From Streptosporangiaceae bacterium (GTDB taxonomy: Bacteria; Actinomycetota; Actinomycetes; Streptosporangiales; Streptosporangiaceae): a stretch of DNA of 35,082 nucleotides. The translations under genes were made by a program, and so were the position numbers. Below are positions 8,342-15,100 of this stretch, piece after piece. Where the stretch lies: NCBI GenBank assembly GCA_019245115.1, contig JAFARZ010000100.1, positions 1 to 35,082 of the forward strand. The letters run 5' to 3'. Position 1 is the stretch's first letter; every line of letters begins with the position of its first letter. The notes under the pieces were generated by a model. That model did no database searches and was not told the origin of the DNA. It saw only the letters and a list, made by a program, of their open reading frames with translations.

Positions 8342-9207
8342 GAGTCCGACCTCTCCTTCCGATAACCGTCCCAGGCCCAGGTCAGGGTGCGACGGGCCAG
8401 CACGGTCAAGGCGTGACGGCGGTATTCGGCGGTGCCGCGCACGTCGTCGATCGGCCGCGCCGCGGCGGCCACCAGCGCGCCGAACTCACGGGTCAGCGAG
8501 TCGGCCAGCGGCCCGGGGGAGTCCCACGGCAGCCGCGCGGCAAGGAACTCCTCCGCCTCCACCGCCCGCAACGGCGTCGGCCCCGCCGACCCGATCCCGG
8601 TACCCACCTGGCTGGCCGCGACCCGCAGTTCCAGGGCGAACGCGCATACCGCGATCACCATGGCGTTCCGCGTCCCGACCTTGGCGAACTGCTGGGGTCC
8701 CGGCGCCGCCGGCACGAGCACCGCGGTGATCAGCTCATCCGGCTCCAGCGCGCTGCGCTTCGGCCCGGTGAAGAAATCCGCTGCCCGCACCAGCCTGCGG
8801 CCGCGCACCGACATGACCTCGACTACCGCACCGGCGGCCAGCAGCACCGGATGACAGTCACCGGCGGGGGAGGCCGACCCGAGGTTCCCGCCGATCGTGC
8901 CCCGGTTGCGGATCTGCGGCGACCCTACCGTCCGCGCCGCCATGGCCAGTCCCGGCAGCAGGGACCCGAGCTCGCCCACCATCCGCGCATAGCAGACTCC
9001 CGCCCCGATCCGGAGCATCCCGGGCGTCTCGTGTTTCCAGGTGGACAGGGACAGAACCCGGGACAGGTCAAGCAGCGCCTCGGGGCGCCGGGCGTCGAAG
9101 TTGATCTCCACCATGACATCGGTGCCCCCGGCGACCGGCAGAGCGGCCGGGCGCTCCGCCTTCATCGCCAGCGCCTCGTCGAGCGAACCGGGTCGCAGGA
9201 AGTCCAT
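8332..9207 (-). CDS. Xanthine dehydrogenase, FAD-binding subunit
   Basis: The 291-residue product binds FAD and delivers electrons from the Fe-S clusters to the acceptor. The family FAD loops are clear: PVAGGTDVMVEIN near residues 24-36, and TVGSPQIRNRGTIGGNLGSASPAGD near 93-117, with CO-dehydrogenase flavoprotein C-terminal features after residue 170. It follows the urate oxidase gene with a gap of 6 bp and overlaps the Fe-S gene by 10 bp. Gene order FAD, Fe-S, Mo with a deaminase inserted is consistent with one polycistronic message. Nothing odd is visible in the coding sequence. Confidence 0.92.
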   Translation of the reverse strand: MDFLRPGSLDEALAMKAERPAALPVAGGTDVMVEINFDARRPEALLDLSRVLSLSTWKHETPGMLRIGAGVCYARMVGELGSLLPGLAMAARTVGSPQIRNRGTIGGNLGSASPAGDCHPVLLAAGAVVEVMSVRGRRLVRAADFFTGPKRSALEPDELITAVLVPAAPGPQQFAKVGTRNAMVIAVCAFALELRVAASQVGTGIGSAGPTPLRAVEAEEFLAARLPWDSPGPLADSLTREFGALVAAAARPIDDVRGTAEYRRHALTVLARRTLTWAWDGYRKERSDSCG

Positions 9208-9213
9208 ACGCCG

Positions 9214-10077
9214 CTACCAGGCCACATCGGAGGGGGCCGGGGGAGCGTCGTCACGCAGCACACTGCCCTCGATCAGGCCGTACGGTCGGTCGGCGGCGTA
9301 GAACACCGTGCCTTCGCTCTCCACGCCGAAAGACGACATGTCGACTTCGAAATGGTGCTTGTTCGGCAGGGACAGCCGGATCTCGGCCACCGTCGGCAGC
9401 TCCTCGAGCACCCGCTTCCCCATGGCGAACAGCGTCTGCTGGAGCGAGTAGCTGTGTGTCTGACCGAACGCGGCCAGCAGCGCCTCGCGCGCCGCCCGGT
9501 ACGCAGCGGCCCATTCCATCAACTCGCTGTGCCGCCAGCGTGCGTCCACCGCGGTGGCCAGGATCCGGTCCGTGGTCTCGGTCAGCGTCGTGTACCGGTC
9601 CCGGGCGAACCCCCAGAACTCCGAGCCCGCCGAGTTCAGCACGACGAGGTCCCGCAGCCCGGAGACGACCCAGGTCCGGGTGCCGTCGACGGTCACCGCC
9701 GCCGTCCGCACCTCACCGCCGCTCCTCGCGAACGAGTGGCCGGTGCCGGCGATAGGTTCCCACGCGTACTCCTCGATGCGGATCCGGGCGACCGAGATCG
9801 CCGCCTGCGAGGAAACGAAGTGCCGGGCAAGCAGTATCCCGAAATCCTCGATCTCGCCTACCCCGTGCTCGGCGGCGAATGCGAACACCGTGTTCTTCTG
9901 CGCGTCCGTGGTCAGCACGGCGGCGTTGTCACCGGTCAGGTGCGTGGCCTCCAGCGCACCCGACAGCGCCACGCTGACCGACAGGTCGCGCAGGGTGTGC
10001 GGGCCGCCGTCCGGCCTGTTCACGCGGACGACCCGCACCTCGGCCTTGCCGTACTGGTTGGCGCCCAGCACGATCAT
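9214..10077 (-). CDS. Urate oxidase (uricase)
   Basis: Cofactor-free urate oxidase converts urate to 5-hydroxyisourate with release of hydrogen peroxide. The 287-residue protein has the family length. The catalytic dyad is visible as Lys11 in GANQYGKAEVRVV and Thr57 in AVLTTDAQKNTVFAFA; the C-terminal NKHHFEVDMSSFG carries the conserved histidine. The ATG is 5 bp downstream of the HIU hydrolase stop codon. Being next to HIU hydrolase and OHCU decarboxylase, which process its unstable product to S-allantoin, makes the assignment secure. Confidence 0.95.
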   Translation of the reverse strand: MIVLGANQYGKAEVRVVRVNRPDGGPHTLRDLSVSVALSGALEATHLTGDNAAVLTTDAQKNTVFAFAAEHGVGEIEDFGILLARHFVSSQAAISVARIRIEEYAWEPIAGTGHSFARSGGEVRTAAVTVDGTRTWVVSGLRDLVVLNSAGSEFWGFARDRYTTLTETTDRILATAVDARWRHSELMEWAAAYRAAREALLAAFGQTHSYSLQQTLFAMGKRVLEELPTVAEIRLSLPNKHHFEVDMSSFGVESEGTVFYAADRPYGLIEGSVLRDDAPPAPSDVAW

Positions 10078-10082
10078 CGCGA

Positions 10083-10463
10083 TCAGCTCCCCCGGTAGGT
10101 CGAGTAGGCGAACGGGCTGAGCAGCAACGGCACGTGATAGTGCTCGGTCGCCGATGTCACCTCGAACACCACCTCGACCCGCGGGTAGAACGTCTTCACC
10201 CCTAGTGCGGCGAAGTAGTCGCCGGTGCGGAACGTTATCCGGTACACGCCGGGCGGCATCTGGCCAGATAGCCGCAGCCGGCCATCGGCGTCCGTCTGCT
10301 CAGTGTCCGTCTGCTCAGTGTCCGTCCGCTCAGTGTCCGTCCGCTCGGGCTGGACGCGGCTCCACATGCCCTCGAGGTCTGGCGTCTCGCGCTCCAGCAT
10401 CACCGGTACGCCTGCCGCGGGACGTCCGGTCCTCGCGTCGAGGACGTGCGCCGATACCGTCAC
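10083..10463 (-). CDS. 5-Hydroxyisourate hydrolase (transthyretin-like)
   Basis: HIU hydrolase opens 5-hydroxyisourate to OHCU. The 126-residue product has the N-terminal SAHVLDARTGRPAAGVPV (His6), YFPxV-like TFYPRVEVVFEV, HYHVPLLLSPFAYSTY and the terminal YRGS signature. The start is GTG at 10463, overlapping the OHCU decarboxylase stop (GTGA). An unusual acidic insert, (E-R/Q-T-D-T) repeated four times at about residues 39-58, is coded by a 15-bp tandem repeat at 10290-10349; family members normally have only a short loop between the segments matching ERETPDLEGMW and DADGRL. The conserved active-site residues all lie outside the insert, so the enzyme may still be active. Confidence 0.93.
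   Translation of the reverse strand: MTVSAHVLDARTGRPAAGVPVMLERETPDLEGMWSRVQPERTDTERTDTEQTDTEQTDADGRLRLSGQMPPGVYRITFRTGDYFAALGVKTFYPRVEVVFEVTSATEHYHVPLLLSPFAYSTYRGS
10290..10349. repeat. 15-bp tandem repeat, 4 copies, in the HIU hydrolase gene
   Basis: Four units close to GTCCGTCTGCTCAGT (plus-strand reading) run head to tail, with a C/T change in units 3 and 4 and a degenerate end in unit 4. Each unit adds five residues to a surface loop of the product. Confidence 0.9.
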
Positions 10464-10948
10464 AGGGCCAGCAGCTTCGTCATCCGCAGCCGGGTGATCT
10501 TCCTGAGCTCTTGGCGAGCCACCGTCCGTTCGTTCGATGGGGTATTTTCAAGCCGCGTCCGCAGCCGGTCCAGCATTTCCTGGCCAGAAAGACCGCTCGC
10601 GCAGATCAGGAACACGTGGCCGAAGCGCTGCTCATAGGCGGTGTTCGCGGCGGCGAGGGCTCGGCGGACGGCTGCCCCGGCCGCGGCGGCGCCAGCCTGC
10701 TCGGCCGCCGATATGCCCCCCGTGCGTTCGCCGATCCGCGGATGGGCGTTCATGGCTTCCAGGATATCGTCCCAGTTCAGGGTGGTGTCGAAGGCGCGAT
10801 CGATAGCGGCGTACAGGGCGGCCGCGTCAGGGTAGGGCCGGCCACGGACGATGGCTGCGCCGAACGTCTTCGACTCACAACAGGAGAGCACATCGAGTTC
10901 GGCCGCGGCCGCGGACTCCGCGTTGAACTCGCTCAGGCTCGCCGCCAT
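10460..10948 (-). CDS. OHCU decarboxylase
   Basis: The enzyme decarboxylates 2-oxo-4-hydroxy-4-carboxy-5-ureidoimidazoline to S-allantoin, completing the urate to allantoin branch. The 162-residue protein shows NAHPRIGE with the catalytic His69, AAEQAGA (Glu84-Gln85), and the C-terminal AYEQRFGHVFLICASG followed by LRTRLENTPSNER. It is the first gene of the leftward operon, divergent from the PucR gene across a 183-bp region rich in dyads. Its stop overlaps the GTG start of HIU hydrolase. Confidence 0.93.
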   Translation of the reverse strand: MAASLSEFNAESAAAAELDVLSCCESKTFGAAIVRGRPYPDAAALYAAIDRAFDTTLNWDDILEAMNAHPRIGERTGGISAAEQAGAAAAGAAVRRALAAANTAYEQRFGHVFLICASGLSGQEMLDRLRTRLENTPSNERTVARQELRKITRLRMTKLLAL

Positions 10949-11131
10949 CGCCGTCCTCTCCCGGCCCCCTCGCCCTCATTCCGCCATCCAATCAGCGCGG
11001 TCAGTGGGCCGATAGCCGCTTATCGGATGAATCGCCGGTTACCCCCCTCTAGCGCTTTTGTAGCTTTCGCTAAACAATCACGAGTTAGGGTGCACTTTCG
11101 AAAGCAGGAACGCTGGGCGAGGGGAGGGGCC
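10949..11131. promoter_or_regulatory. Divergent purine operon / pucR control region
   Basis: No gene is seen in these 183 bp. Three dyads are visible: CCGATA-N6-TATCGG at 11009-11026, TAGC-TTTC-GCTA at 11061-11072, and the perfect CTTTCGAAAG at 11095-11104, only 28 bp before the PucR start. The last two share the string CTTTCG. They are candidate binding sites for the adjacent PucR protein; none matches a site I can name, so the assignment is inference. Confidence 0.5.
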
Positions 11132-12916
11132 ATGCGAGTGCGCGACCTGCTGGATGTGCCGGGCCTCGGGCTCAGGCTGCTGACCGACGTCACCGGCCTC
11201 GATCGCCCCATCAAGCACGTATACACCACCGACCTTCCGGATCCCGGTCGTTATCTTACCCGGGGTGACCTGGTGCTCACTGGAATGATCTGGTGCCGGG
11301 AACCAGGCGACGCTGACCGGTTCGTCCGCGCGCTGACCCGCGCGGGCGCGAGCGTGCTGGGCGCCGGCGAGGCGCTGGGACCGGTGCCGCGCGAGGTGAT
11401 AGATGCCTGCGGACGACACGGCGTCACGCTGCTCGCGGTCCCCCCGGAGACGTCGTTCGCGACCGTGACCGACGAGGTGGGGCGGCGGCTGAGCGGAGAC
11501 CGGGCTACCGCGATGACCCGGGTGCTCGGGCGGCGCAGGCTGCTGCTGTCCGCCGTCGCCGAAGGCGCGGGCCTGGACGAGATGTTCCGGCTGATGAGCC
11601 GCGAGATCGGGGTGCGATGCTGGCTGCTTACCGGTACCGGGCAAGTGGTCGGCGGTACCGGCGCGCCGCCGCCCCGGTCCGTTGCCCTGCGGCTGGCCGC
11701 CGAGTACGTGAAGGCCGGGCGGCTGCCCGCGGTGACCCGCCCGCTCGGTGACGACTACCGCCGGTACACACTGTTCGCGGTGGGCGGCGAACCGCGGATC
11801 ACCAGCTGGTTCCTCGCCTGCGCAGGGCTGACGGAGGGTTTCGGGGAGGACGTCACTTTCGCCATGGGAGCGGGCGGGACGGCGTCCCCCCGCGACAGTT
11901 CCGAAAACTGGCCGCATGAGCTGCGCGAATCCGTGGCCGAGCTGGCCGCGGACGTCGCGCTGGAGCGGGCGCGCCTCGACGCCGGCCGGGCGGGCGAGCG
12001 CAAGCTGGCCGAGGCGATCGTCACCCGGCTCGCCACCGAAGGCTCCGCTGGTCTGGCTGAGGGCTCCTCGCCGGCCGAGATCGCCTCCCTGATGCGCGCG
12101 GCCGGCCTGCCGCCGGATGGCGGCTACCTGATCGCGGCGTTGCGGACCGGGGCGGTGGCGACAGGGGCGGTGGCGACCGGGGCGGTGGCGACGGAGACAG
12201 GCGCGGCCGGACACTGGCGCTGCGCCCTGGCCGAAGATCTGGTGCTACCGCACGCCGGGAACGCCCTGACCGCCCCGCTCGGCGACGAGATCATCGCCAT
12301 CATCCCCGTAGGCCCGCATGATCCGCCCGAACCCGCCGAGGACGGTCATCCCGCCGCGGACGGTCATCCCGCCGAGGGCGGGATTGCCGCCGCGGGCGGG
12401 ATCGCCTCAGCGCAAACGTTCGCAGCGAGCATACGCGAGGCCCTGCCGGTGTTCGAGGCCGATCGGTCCCGGCTCCAGGTCAGCGTCGGCGTGAGCACCC
12501 CGGTGGCCGGTGTGACGGCGCTGGCCGGCGCGCTGCACGAGGCCCGGAGCGCGCGCCGGCTGGCCGCGGGCGCTTCCGCCGCGGCACATTTCTCCGCCCT
12601 GGCCGTCGTGACCAGCGACGAGGTGGCCTCGCATGAGCTGCTGCTGGCCAGTGTTCCGCCCAGCGTGCTGCGGTCGTTCCGCGAACGATTGCTAGGGCCG
12701 CTGCTGGCCTATGACCAGCAGCACCGCGCTGAGCTGGAATCCACGCTGCGCGAGTTCCTGGCCTGTTCCGGTTCCTGGAACGCGTGCGCGGCCAAGATGT
12801 ACGTGCACGTGAACACCGTCCGGTACCGGATCAGGCGCATCGAGGAGCTGACCGGACGTGACCTGTCGAGCCTGGATGACCGGGTCGACTTCTTTCTCGC
12901 GCTGCGCGTCCGCTAG
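11132..12916 (+). CDS. PucR-family transcriptional regulator of purine catabolism
   Basis: The 594-residue regulator has the PucR N-terminal domain (MRVRDLLDVPGLGLRLLTD to about residue 120, with HVYTTDLPDPGRYLTRGDLVLTG), a central GGDEF-like region, and a C-terminal PucR helix-turn-helix (LRSFRERLLGPLLAYDQQ to the end, including HVNTVRYRIRRIEELTGRDL). The frame is open far upstream, but the ATG at 11132 has GGGGAGGGG just before it and starts exactly at the domain boundary. It is divergent from the uric acid operon and probably controls it. Two repeat expansions lie in the linker before the HTH: (TGAVA)x3 at 12146-12190 and a 6-residue unit at 12338-12406. Confidence 0.9.
   Translation: MRVRDLLDVPGLGLRLLTDVTGLDRPIKHVYTTDLPDPGRYLTRGDLVLTGMIWCREPGDADRFVRALTRAGASVLGAGEALGPVPREVIDACGRHGVTLLAVPPETSFATVTDEVGRRLSGDRATAMTRVLGRRRLLLSAVAEGAGLDEMFRLMSREIGVRCWLLTGTGQVVGGTGAPPPRSVALRLAAEYVKAGRLPAVTRPLGDDYRRYTLFAVGGEPRITSWFLACAGLTEGFGEDVTFAMGAGGTASPRDSSENWPHELRESVAELAADVALERARLDAGRAGERKLAEAIVTRLATEGSAGLAEGSSPAEIASLMRAAGLPPDGGYLIAALRTGAVATGAVATGAVATETGAAGHWRCALAEDLVLPHAGNALTAPLGDEIIAIIPVGPHDPPEPAEDGHPAADGHPAEGGIAAAGGIASAQTFAASIREALPVFEADRSRLQVSVGVSTPVAGVTALAGALHEARSARRLAAGASAAAHFSALAVVTSDEVASHELLLASVPPSVLRSFRERLLGPLLAYDQQHRAELESTLREFLACSGSWNACAAKMYVHVNTVRYRIRRIEELTGRDLSSLDDRVDFFLALRVR
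12146..12190. repeat. 15-bp tandem repeat, 3 copies, in pucR
   Basis: Three units of ACCGGGGCGGTGGCG (the middle one with one change) give three repeats of five residues T-G-A-V-A in the central domain of the PucR protein. Confidence 0.9.
12338..12406. repeat. 18-bp tandem repeat with inverted halves, in pucR
   Basis: Two units GAGGACGGTCATCCCGCC and GCGGACGGTCATCCCGCC are followed by two related units containing GGCGGGATTGCC and GGCGGGATCGCC. The second pair carries GGCGGGAT, the reverse complement of ATCCCGCC in the first pair, so the array can also fold back. It codes DGHPAADGHPAEGGIAAAGG. Confidence 0.8.
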
Positions 12917-12931
12917 CGGGGATAACATGCC

Positions 12932-13498
12932 GTGGTGGTGACCATTCGCGCCGCGCGCATCGGCGATGCCGCGGCGATCGCGGCGGTGCAGCGCGCGAGC
13001 TGGTTCGCCGCGTATGAGGGCATCATCGCCCACGACATCATCGACGAGTTCACCGCGCCCGACGACGGCGCGCGGATGCGGCAGACATTCCGTGCGCGTC
13101 CCTGGCAGCACACGATTGTCGCGGTGGCTGATGTCGCGGGGCCAGGGCCTGCCGCAATCATTGGCTACGCCTCATTTGGCCCCGAACGGGATGTGCTGCA
13201 TGGCTCCTGGCCGTACGAGCTGACATCGGCCGGCGTCGCGGGGCAGGTCGCCGAGCTGTACGCGTTCTACACAGATCCCGGCTGGTGGTCCACGGGTACC
13301 GGCCGGGCCCTGATGGAACGGGTGCTGCGGGACACCGCCCGGCTGGATTTTGCCGAGATCGTGCTGTGGGTCCTGGAGAAGAACGCCCGCGCGCGCCGCT
13401 TCTATGAACGCGCCGGATTCACCGCGGACGGCGCGGTCAACATGATCGACGGCCTGGGAGGCGTCCCCGAGGTGCGCTACCGCCGCGCTGCTTCCTAG
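12932..13498 (+). CDS. GNAT-family N-acetyltransferase
   Basis: The 188-residue protein has the acetyl-CoA-binding GNAT core: AELYAFYTDPGWWSTGTGRALMERVL (motif A, about residues 109-134) and LWVLEKNARARRFYERAGF (motif B). The substrate cannot be told from sequence. The first possible start is GTG at 12932, one of three consecutive GTG codons, with GGGG ten bases upstream; the ATG at 12926 is out of frame and stops after four codons. It begins 15 bp after the PucR gene on the same strand and may be co-transcribed by readthrough, but no functional link to purines is evident. Confidence 0.85.
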   Translation: MVVTIRAARIGDAAAIAAVQRASWFAAYEGIIAHDIIDEFTAPDDGARMRQTFRARPWQHTIVAVADVAGPGPAAIIGYASFGPERDVLHGSWPYELTSAGVAGQVAELYAFYTDPGWWSTGTGRALMERVLRDTARLDFAEIVLWVLEKNARARRFYERAGFTADGAVNMIDGLGGVPEVRYRRAAS

Positions 13499-13506
13499 GA
13501 CCGCGC

Positions 13507-13537
13507 TTGCCCTGACGCGCGGGTCAATGTTTACCGT
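13507..13537 (+). promoter_or_regulatory. MerR-type promoter with central dyad
   Basis: TTGCCC (13507-13512) and TACCGT (13532-13537) form -35 and -10 elements separated by 19 bp, the long spacing typical of MerR-activated promoters. The spacer holds TGAC-N6-GTCA. Transcription starting about 7 bp after the -10 would begin at or next to the ATG at 13545, so the message is probably leaderless. Spacing and dyad are visible; the function is inferred. Confidence 0.6.
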
Positions 13538-13544
13538 CGAAGAC

Positions 13545-13952
13545 ATGAGAATCGGTGAGGTGGCCGCCCGGGCCGGCACGACGACGCGCGCGCTGCGGTT
13601 CTACGAGTCGCTGGGGCTGCTCGAGGCGCCGCGCACCGCCAATGGCTACCGGGAGTACGGCGAGGACCATGTCCGCCTGGTGAAGGAAATTCTCGGCCTG
13701 CAAGCCATGGGGCTCAGCCTCGATGACACCAGGCCGTTCGTCGAATGCCTGCGAGCCGGCAACGCCGCCGGGGATTCCTGTCCGGATTCGATCGAGGTCT
13801 ACCGGCGCAAGCTCGCGGAGGTGGAAGCCTGCCTTGACCAGCTCAACGCGGTGCGGGCCGATCTGCTGGCCAAGCTGGCCGCCGCTGGCCAGGCCAGCGG
13901 GCCGTGCACCGTTCCCGGTTACGGATTTCCCGGCTACGAAAAGGAGCGATAG
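13545..13952 (+). CDS. MerR-family transcriptional regulator
   Basis: The 135-residue regulator has the MerR winged helix at its N-terminus (MRIGEVAARAGTTTRALRFYESLGLL ... ANGYREYGEDHV), followed by the dimerisation helix (VYRRKLAEVEACLDQLNAVRADLLAKL). Two cysteines, Cys71 and Cys81, and a third near the C-terminus (PCTVPGYG) could sense thiol or metal stress, but no defined metal-binding signature is present. I chose the ATG at 13545, not the one at 13527, because the family begins with MRIGEVA and the earlier ATG lies between the promoter elements. The stop TAG abuts the thioredoxin ATG, so both are one operon and the regulator probably activates its own promoter. Confidence 0.9.
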   Translation: MRIGEVAARAGTTTRALRFYESLGLLEAPRTANGYREYGEDHVRLVKEILGLQAMGLSLDDTRPFVECLRAGNAAGDSCPDSIEVYRRKLAEVEACLDQLNAVRADLLAKLAAAGQASGPCTVPGYGFPGYEKER

Positions 13953-14285
13953 ATGCTAACCGCACAGGTGCCCGTTGTCACGGACGAGACGTTCGAGCAG
14001 GACGTCGTCCGGCACGACGGACCGGTCCTGGTCGACTTCTGGGCGCAGTGGTGCCCGCCCTGCCACATGATCGCTCCGGTACTGGCCGAAATAGCGGTCG
14101 AGCGGGCCGGCTCGCTGGCCGTCCGCGCCATCAACGCCGACGAGAACCCGATCACCGCCAGTAACTACCAGGTGATGGCGCTGCCGACGCTGATGCTCTT
14201 CATCGACGGGAAGCCGGTGCGGTCGTTCGTCGGTGCTCGTCCGAAGAGCAGGCTGCTGGCGGAACTGGATAGTGTCATTTCCTGA
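13953..14285 (+). CDS. Thioredoxin with atypical CPPC active site
   Basis: This 110-residue single-domain thioredoxin has PVLVDFWAQWCPPCHMIAPVL with cysteines 34 and 37, and the cis-proline Pro78 in MALPTLMLF. Classical thioredoxins carry CGPC; here the dipeptide between the cysteines is Pro-Pro. The dipeptide strongly influences redox potential in this family, so the partner range may differ, but that is inference. AAGGAG lies just before the ATG, which directly follows the MerR stop codon. Pairing with MerR suggests induction under thiol or oxidative stress. A hairpin terminator follows 22 bp after the stop. Confidence 0.92.
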   Translation: MLTAQVPVVTDETFEQDVVRHDGPVLVDFWAQWCPPCHMIAPVLAEIAVERAGSLAVRAINADENPITASNYQVMALPTLMLFIDGKPVRSFVGARPKSRLLAELDSVIS

Positions 14286-14306
14286 GCTTGCCGGCGCGGC
14301 GGATTA

Positions 14307-14325
14307 CCGCCTTGTGGCGGCTTTT
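14307..14325 (+). terminator. Intrinsic terminator after the thioredoxin gene
   Basis: CCGCC-TTGT-GGCGG forms a 5-bp GC stem with a 4-base loop, followed by CTTTTC. It lies 22 bp after the thioredoxin stop codon. Confidence 0.6.
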
Positions 14326-14433
14326 CCGCACTACGTGAACGCTCCAAACAAATCGAGTTGGGGCGTGTCCTGGCCGGGTGCCAATTTTGCCATGATATGA
14401 CCGTTATGTGACGGCGGCTTCGGTGGACGACGC

Positions 14434-14506
14434 GGAAAGAAAGGGCTTCGCGGAAGTTAGGGCGCCGGTTTCCGGCACCTTTTCTTCCAGGAAGCCCTTT
14501 TCTTCC
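14434..14506. repeat. 73-nt long imperfect hairpin
   Basis: The arms GGAAAGAAAGGGCTTC (14434-14449) and GAAGCCCTTTTCTTCC (14491-14506) pair at 15 of 16 positions, counting one G-T. Inside, GGAAG (14452-14456) pairs with CTTCC (14484-14488), and GGCGCCGG pairs with CCGGCACC around a TTT loop at 14469-14471. The three stems stack in register with small symmetrical internal loops, so the whole segment folds as a single stem. Confidence 0.8.
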
Positions 14507-14756
14507 ACAAGATGGCCGGGCCATGTGCCCGCTATGTAGCGATACGCGTAGTTCAACAGGCTGGCCAGCACACTCTCGCAAAGACGACATGCCCGGCATG
14601 CCGCAAACACGCGTTATGGAATGCCTGCATAGTGCGTAAATCAAAGCGCAGAGCGTAAAATAAACTGCCGGATCTTCCAGTCTACGTCCGGCAAATGCGG
14701 ATATGAGCGGCACCCGGGAGCGGCCGACGACAGCCAGCACGGCCTGAGAGACGGGG

Positions 14757-15086
14757 TCATTTCCTGGAGGGCCGCGGTGCATCGAGCCCGAAGCGGCGCT
14801 GTTCTATGACAAGGCAGCGATCTTCTACGTAGAGCAGGCCCGCTTCCCCGGCGATGACGTGGGCCTCGGCCGAGGCGATACCCAGCTGCAGCCACAGGGC
14901 CGTGGCACCCGCCGCGACAGCCTGCCGGGCGACGTCCGGCGCCTGATCTGATGGCCGGAACACGTCGACCAGTCCGACCTGTCCGGGGATGTCCGCGAGC
15001 GCCCGGTAGACCCGCTCGCCCAGGATCTCGTCGGCATGGGGGTTCACCGGGACGATGCGCTGACCACAGTATCCCGGCTCGTCCAA
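14757..15086 (-). pseudogene. CoA-binding domain protein (YccU-like), 5'-truncated
   Basis: The 109-residue frame matches the C-terminal two thirds of small CoA-binding Rossmann proteins: RIVPVNPHADEILGERVYRAL, VGLVDVFRPSDQAPDVARQAV, ALWLQLGIAS and YVEDRCLVIEQRR. The usual first strand and nucleotide loop (about 35-45 residues before VPVNP) are missing. The frame opens four codons after a TAG, at a TTG, and the divergent lipoprotein gene starts only 15 bp away, so there is no room for the missing part. Another frame upstream (ILARLLGRAG) weakly resembles the helix expected there, so a frameshift plus truncation is possible. It may be a decayed gene, or a shortened protein started at TTG. Confidence 0.6.
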
Positions 15087-15100
15087 GTAGCCTGGCTAAG

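Larger units (their letters stand above)
14286..14756. other. Structured non-coding stretch, lower GC
   Basis: I see no credible gene in these 471 bp; short open frames have no ribosome site or recognisable product. The stretch looks less GC-rich than its surroundings. It holds the terminator at 14307, a 73-nt hairpin at 14434-14506, the palindromes ATGGCC-G-GGCCAT (14512-14524) and CATGCC-C-GGCATG (14588-14600), and TGCCGGA-N14-TCCGGCA (14666-14693). This concentration of dyads suggests a structured RNA or remains of a mobile palindromic element. Confidence 0.5.

Noticed and set aside
8413-10098. Long plus-strand frame opposite the uricase and FAD-subunit genes
   Set aside because: It is a shadow of well-supported genes with clear motifs on the minus strand and translates to a compositionally biased sequence.
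10154-11131. Upstream extension of the PucR frame across the HIU hydrolase and OHCU decarboxylase genes
   Set aside because: The PucR domain and a strong ribosome site start at 11132; the extension is antisense to two recognised enzymes.
14404-14610. 68-codon frame through the 73-nt hairpin
   Set aside because: There is no ribosome site or similarity to a known protein, and the nucleotide-level pairing explains the sequence better.
14286-14756. A tRNA or known riboswitch in the structured stretch
   Set aside because: No cloverleaf, anticodon arm or recognised riboswitch core could be identified by eye.
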